Shown: piece after piece, positions 60,714-64,000 of the stretch
Layout: each line of letters begins with the position of its first letter
How positions within the stretch are numbered: position 1 is the stretch's first letter
From: Sphingobium abikonense NBRC 16140
Lineage (GTDB): Bacteria; Pseudomonadota; Alphaproteobacteria; Sphingomonadales; Sphingomonadaceae
Assembly: GCF_001598335.1 (NCBI RefSeq)
Contig: NZ_BCYT01000001.1
Coordinates: forward strand, 248,001-312,000
DNA length: 64,000 nt
Direction of reading: 5' to 3'
Position numbers and translations under genes: made by a program
The notes under the pieces: model-generated
The model's input: only the letters and a program-made list of their open reading frames with translations
What the model was told of the DNA's origin: nothing
Databases searched by the model: none

Positions 60714-61226
60714 TCAGTCCTTCACAGGCGGATAGGTAGGGACGACGGCACGCATCTGCGCCAGAAGGTCGGGCGCCATCCAGACATGCTCGACATAATG
60801 GCCCAGCGTCGCGCGCTCGTCGGTGTAGATATAGCGCAGCGAGTCGCCCAGCGCGCCTTCGAACACGACCGGGTGCCGCGTGAGGTCGAGCGAAGCGACA
60901 TGGGCGTCCCAATGGGCAAGCGGTCCGTCAATCCGGGTCGCGACATGATGAAAGCGAATGGCCAGATCATCGCCCTCGGGCAGAAAATCGCTGAACAAGG
61001 GGGCCGTGTCACCCACCGGCTCGATCAGTTCGACCTCGACGCCGCCGACCACTGCTAGCGCGATCTTGAGCACCGGCTTGCCGGTCGGATCTTCGCCGGG
61101 CTGGATGTTCGATAATTCGAAGAAGCCAGGCGTGCCATAAGCGTCCTTGAGCGCGGCCATCGCCGCGTCGAGATCGTTGGTGACATAGGCGACCTGGCAA
61201 TGCTGGCTGTTGGGCCGGGCGAACAT
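60714..61226 (-). CDS. VOC superfamily protein
   Basis: A 170-residue glyoxalase-fold protein. HCQVAYVTNDLDAAMAALKDAYG starts the first unit, FHHVATRI the second, and RYIYTDERATLGHYVEHVWM ends it, with His and Glu positions suited to metal binding. It resembles the VOC protein at 51993-52526 only at the fold level. It is four bases before the phosphatase gene. Confidence 0.8.
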   Translation of the reverse strand: MFARPNSQHCQVAYVTNDLDAAMAALKDAYGTPGFFELSNIQPGEDPTGKPVLKIALAVVGGVEVELIEPVGDTAPLFSDFLPEGDDLAIRFHHVATRIDGPLAHWDAHVASLDLTRHPVVFEGALGDSLRYIYTDERATLGHYVEHVWMAPDLLAQMRAVVPTYPPVKD

Positions 61227-61289
61227 GGATATCTCCTGCTAATATCGACAATCAGGCCGTAAAAGCCCGGCGCGGCACCTGCCGCTCGG

Positions 61290-62081
61290 TCAGTTGGCGG
61301 ACATCTTGCCGCCGTCCACGACCAGCGTGTCGCCGGTGTGGTAGGCCGCCATATCGCTCGCGAGATAGACGACCGCGCCTTCCAGATCGGACGGCTTGCC
61401 CGCCCGCCCGAGCGGGGCCTTCGCTGCGACCACGTCTGCGATCATCCTGCCGACCTCCGGATCGGCAAATGTCATTTCGGTTTCGATGAAACCCGGCGCG
61501 ATGACGTTGCAGCGCACGCCGATCGGACCGAGTTCGGCCGCCAGCGCCTTGCCAAGGGCGTTGAGCGCGCCCTTGGCAATGCCGTAATGGGCCATGGTCG
61601 GCACACCCTGGAAGATCGAGCCGCTGCCGCAGATGATCAACGAACCGCCCGGGTCGCCGGCTTCCGCGCGCGCCTTCATGTGCCGCGCACCCTCCCGCAG
61701 GGTGAAGACGGCGCCATCGAGATTGACGTCGATCAGCTTGCGATAGGTGGCGACGTCCATGTCGGTGAACGGCACCCGGCTGGCGACGCCGGCATTGGCG
61801 ACCACCGTGTCGACCCGGCCCATTGCATCGAGCGCGCGGGCGAAGCCGGCGACGATCGCGGGCTCGCTGGACACATCGACGACATCGGCGAAGACCCGCA
61901 CCCCATGCGCGCGCAATGCGGCCGCCGCCTCTTCATTCCTGTCGGCGCGCCGCCCCCAGAGGACGACGTCGCTGCCGGCACGGGCAAGACCGCGGGCAAA
62001 GCCGAAACCCAGCCCCGAATTGGCGCCCGTGACCAGCGCCACCTTGCCGCTCAGATCGAACAGATTTTCCGGCACGTCCAT
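61290..62081 (-). CDS. SDR family oxidoreductase
   Basis: A 263-residue classical SDR: TGANSGLG cofactor loop, VANAGVA, catalytic Ser in ICGSGSIFQG, Tyr/Lys in YGIAK, and PLGRAGKPSDLEGAVVYLASDMAAYHTGDTLVVDGG at the end. Arg residues after beta-2 (WGRRADR) suggest NADP(H). The ATG at 62081 has GGGAG two bases before it. This is the first enzyme gene of the leftward operon. Confidence 0.9.
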   Translation of the reverse strand: MDVPENLFDLSGKVALVTGANSGLGFGFARGLARAGSDVVLWGRRADRNEEAAAALRAHGVRVFADVVDVSSEPAIVAGFARALDAMGRVDTVVANAGVASRVPFTDMDVATYRKLIDVNLDGAVFTLREGARHMKARAEAGDPGGSLIICGSGSIFQGVPTMAHYGIAKGALNALGKALAAELGPIGVRCNVIAPGFIETEMTFADPEVGRMIADVVAAKAPLGRAGKPSDLEGAVVYLASDMAAYHTGDTLVVDGGKMSAN

Positions 62082-62202
62082 TCTCCCGATGGCCGCTCGA
62101 ACGGCGGCGGCGCTTTGGCGCAACATTGCTGGCGACCGGGCCGATGAACAAGCGGCCCCAGTTTCGCGATCGTGCCAATGCCATCGCGAAACGGCCCTGG
62201 CT

Positions 62203-63081
62203 TCAATGCATCACGCCCTCTCGGAATTGCCGCGGCGTCAGTCCGGTCGCCTTGCGGAAGGCCGCCGAAAAGGCGGCCGCGCTGTCGAAGCCGCAATCCC
62301 AGGCGATGACCTTGATCGCCGGACCGGCCCGACGCAGCAACTGCTTCGCCCGGTCGATCTTGCGGTCGGCGACGTAGCGCGTGAGCGTCTGCCCAGTGGC
62401 GATCTTGAACTGGCGGAAGAAATGGCGGGTGGAAAGGCCGCATTCGGCCGCCAGTTCGGCGACGGACGGGGGTTTCCCCGGCTGTTCGACGCGATCCTCG
62501 ATGCGTTGAAGCTGGGTTCGGGACATGCCGCCTCCTCCCGTTCCGCCATCGCGCGCCGAACCACGCAGATAGCGCTGCAATTCGATCGCAGCCTGAAGCC
62601 ATATCGCCTGCGTTAGCATCTCGCTGCAAAAGCCGGGTTGCGCAATCTCGCCGGCGATACGCCGCAGCGCCTCGCGCACAGTCGGACTGCGCACGTCGAG
62701 CGAAGCCTGCAACGCGTCGCTCGACAGGTCCGGCCCGTCATGGTCGAACCCCATGCCGTCGAAGCCGCAGCATATCGACGTCTGTTCGCCCTCTCCCCAT
62801 TCGGTATGCAATTCGTTTCGCGCCGGGACGAACAATATGTCGCCCAAGGCGCAGGCCCCGCCCTGCTGGATACCGCCATAACCGCCCCAGGGGCGACCGG
62901 GCCGGGGGGACAGCGCCAGATCGAGAAAACTGCGCGGCGATGAAAAGACCCCGCCCTGCTGGCCGCGAAATCGGTAATGATGCAATTCCATCACCACGCC
63001 GGGCAGCGCGATCCGACCCCGGACCGTGCAGTCCATCGTCGGCGTTACGGGCACGTCGTAGACCTGGGAAACAGCGTTCAT
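62203..63081 (-). CDS. AraC family transcriptional regulator (paralogue C)
   Basis: A 292-residue regulator. In the sensor half FLDLALSPRPG and GDILFVPARNE correspond to HYLDYSL and GDILYMP of paralogues A and B. The C-terminal HTHs are PSVAELAAECGLSTRHFFRQFK and IKVIAWDCGFDSAAAFSAAFRKATGLTPRQFRE. ATG 63081 has GGAGGGG at good spacing. It precedes the enzyme operon (121-base gap) and is divergent from the second sulfotransferase gene, so both are candidate targets. Confidence 0.9.
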   Translation of the reverse strand: MNAVSQVYDVPVTPTMDCTVRGRIALPGVVMELHHYRFRGQQGGVFSSPRSFLDLALSPRPGRPWGGYGGIQQGGACALGDILFVPARNELHTEWGEGEQTSICCGFDGMGFDHDGPDLSSDALQASLDVRSPTVREALRRIAGEIAQPGFCSEMLTQAIWLQAAIELQRYLRGSARDGGTGGGGMSRTQLQRIEDRVEQPGKPPSVAELAAECGLSTRHFFRQFKIATGQTLTRYVADRKIDRAKQLLRRAGPAIKVIAWDCGFDSAAAFSAAFRKATGLTPRQFREGVMH

Positions 63082-63232
63082 CCAACCCCTCCGGACAGTT
63101 TCGCGCTCTGCGACATATTCGCCGCGCAGCATGGCGCTTTTGCCGGATATTTGGCGCGACGGCGATGGCTGGGCACCTTGCGAAAGAGAGGGCGGGCGCA
63201 TTTAGATGTCGCATCGAAAAAAGGAGAGAAAG

Positions 63233-64000
63233 ATGGGCAGTGCCGTGCAGGAAGAGGCCACGCGCCGTAACATCATCGACATCACCGACCTGCACCACCC
63301 TGCGCTGACCGATGTCCAGAAGCAGGTATTGGCGGGGGCAGAGGCTGCGGCAGATCAGATCATCCTGAAGCCCGAGGTCATATTGGCTGCGGCGCAGGCG
63401 CAGACAGGGCTGTCGGATTTCGGCGCGGACGATTTTCGCGAACGTCTGGCCGTCTGGTGCCAGGCAGTGGACGAAGATGCGAACGCTTCGGCGGTCACGC
63501 GGGCCAACCTGTTCCAGATGATGATCCGCCTTGCCGCGACTCGGCTGCGGATAGAAGACTTGGTCAGACGCCACCCGGAGATCTTGGACATCCAGATTGA
63601 CCGGCCGATCATCGTCGCGGGCCTGCCGCGATCGGGCACCACGCATCTGCTGGGCCTGCTGTCGGCTGACCGCCGTTTCCGGTCGCTGCCATGGTGGGAA
63701 GCCATCGCGCCTGTCCCCGCGCCCGACGAAACCCCGACGGAAGAGGACAGCAATCCGCGCTGGACCAAGGCGGAACAGGGCTGGCGAACGATGGAATCGA
63801 TCCTGCCCTATATGGCGATCATGCACGAATTTTCGCCCGATCATATCAGCGAGGATATCGAATTGCAGGCGGTCGATTTCTCCTCCTATCTGATCGAGTG
63901 GCTGGCGCATGTGCCGCGCTGGCGCGATTATTATCTGAACCACGACCAGTCTGGCACCTATGCCTATCTGAAAAAAGGGCTCCAGATCCTGACCTTCCTG
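63233..64000 (+). CDS. Sulfotransferase family protein (3' end outside window)
   Basis: 256 residues of an open frame that runs off the window end. The P-loop GLPRSGTTHL matches that of the sulfotransferase at 54590-55777, as does the helical N-terminal part (LSDFGADDFRERL against LSDFGSDLSFMTGF). The two are paralogues. AAGGAGAG lies before the ATG. It is divergent from AraC paralogue C. Confidence 0.86.
   Translation, partial: MGSAVQEEATRRNIIDITDLHHPALTDVQKQVLAGAEAAADQIILKPEVILAAAQAQTGLSDFGADDFRERLAVWCQAVDEDANASAVTRANLFQMMIRLAATRLRIEDLVRRHPEILDIQIDRPIIVAGLPRSGTTHLLGLLSADRRFRSLPWWEAIAPVPAPDETPTEEDSNPRWTKAEQGWRTMESILPYMAIMHEFSPDHISEDIELQAVDFSSYLIEWLAHVPRWRDYYLNHDQSGTYAYLKKGLQILTFL

Noticed and set aside
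62738-63943. 401-codon open frame on the minus strand
   Set aside because: It covers AraC paralogue C out of frame and the sulfotransferase antisense; no family motif.

Overview
The window looks like chromosomal DNA of an alphaproteobacterium of the order Sphingomonadales (Sphingobium, Novosphingobium, Sphingomonas or a close relative). Four things point there: the high G+C at third codon positions; the linked order dusB(nifR3)-ntrB-ntrC-ntrY-ntrX-hfq-hflX; a fused ispDF; and the many TonB-dependent receptors, AraC regulators and SDR/VOC/sulfotransferase genes of the sphingomonad catabolic type. The genus cannot be fixed from the sequence alone.

Bases 1-32300 are mostly conserved housekeeping genes. 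After the 3' part of secA come a PilZ protein and tRNA-Ser. A tight rightward series follows: MltB-like transglycosylase, RlpA, D,D-carboxypeptidase, tmk, holB, metG, tatD, a PhnP-like metallo-hydrolase, a membrane aspartyl protease and an MHS-type transporter. Several of these genes overlap by 4 bases. mazG and a small secreted TPR-like protein follow. The leftward cluster dusB-ntrBC-ntrYX-hfq-hflX (22952 to 13580) joins tRNA modification, two nitrogen-type two-component systems, the RNA chaperone Hfq (here two Sm modules in one chain) and a ribosome-linked GTPase. Next come ispDF, cinA, ratA-lipA, a beta-carbonic anhydrase, a NYN/LOTUS protein coupled to acylphosphatase, ettA with a row of hairpins behind it, an M28 peptidase, an Asn-rich lipoprotein and tRNA-Pro.

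Bases 32300-64000, starting just after tRNA-Pro, are accessory and catabolic. pobA and its divergent AraC regulator convert 4-hydroxybenzoate to protocatechuate. A visibly more AT-rich stretch carries a TetR regulator. Then come a beta-hydroxyacid dehydrogenase, two large TonB receptors with AraC regulators, a cytochrome P450, a SnoaL-like protein, an SDR, two MFS carriers and a carboxymuconolactone-decarboxylase-like protein. From 62081 down to 51993 runs an almost unbroken leftward operon: SDR, VOC, CX5R phosphatase, DUF1214-like, SnoaL-like, LLM flavin oxidoreductase, APH-like kinase, sulfotransferase, SDR, DUF1214-like, VOC. It sits under a third AraC paralogue, and a second sulfotransferase gene diverges from that regulator. 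I read this as an uptake and degradation (or modification) system for a hydrophobic hydroxylated compound. The substrate is unknown, and this is the best candidate for an undescribed system here. I found no insertion sequence, integrase, prophage or CRISPR array.
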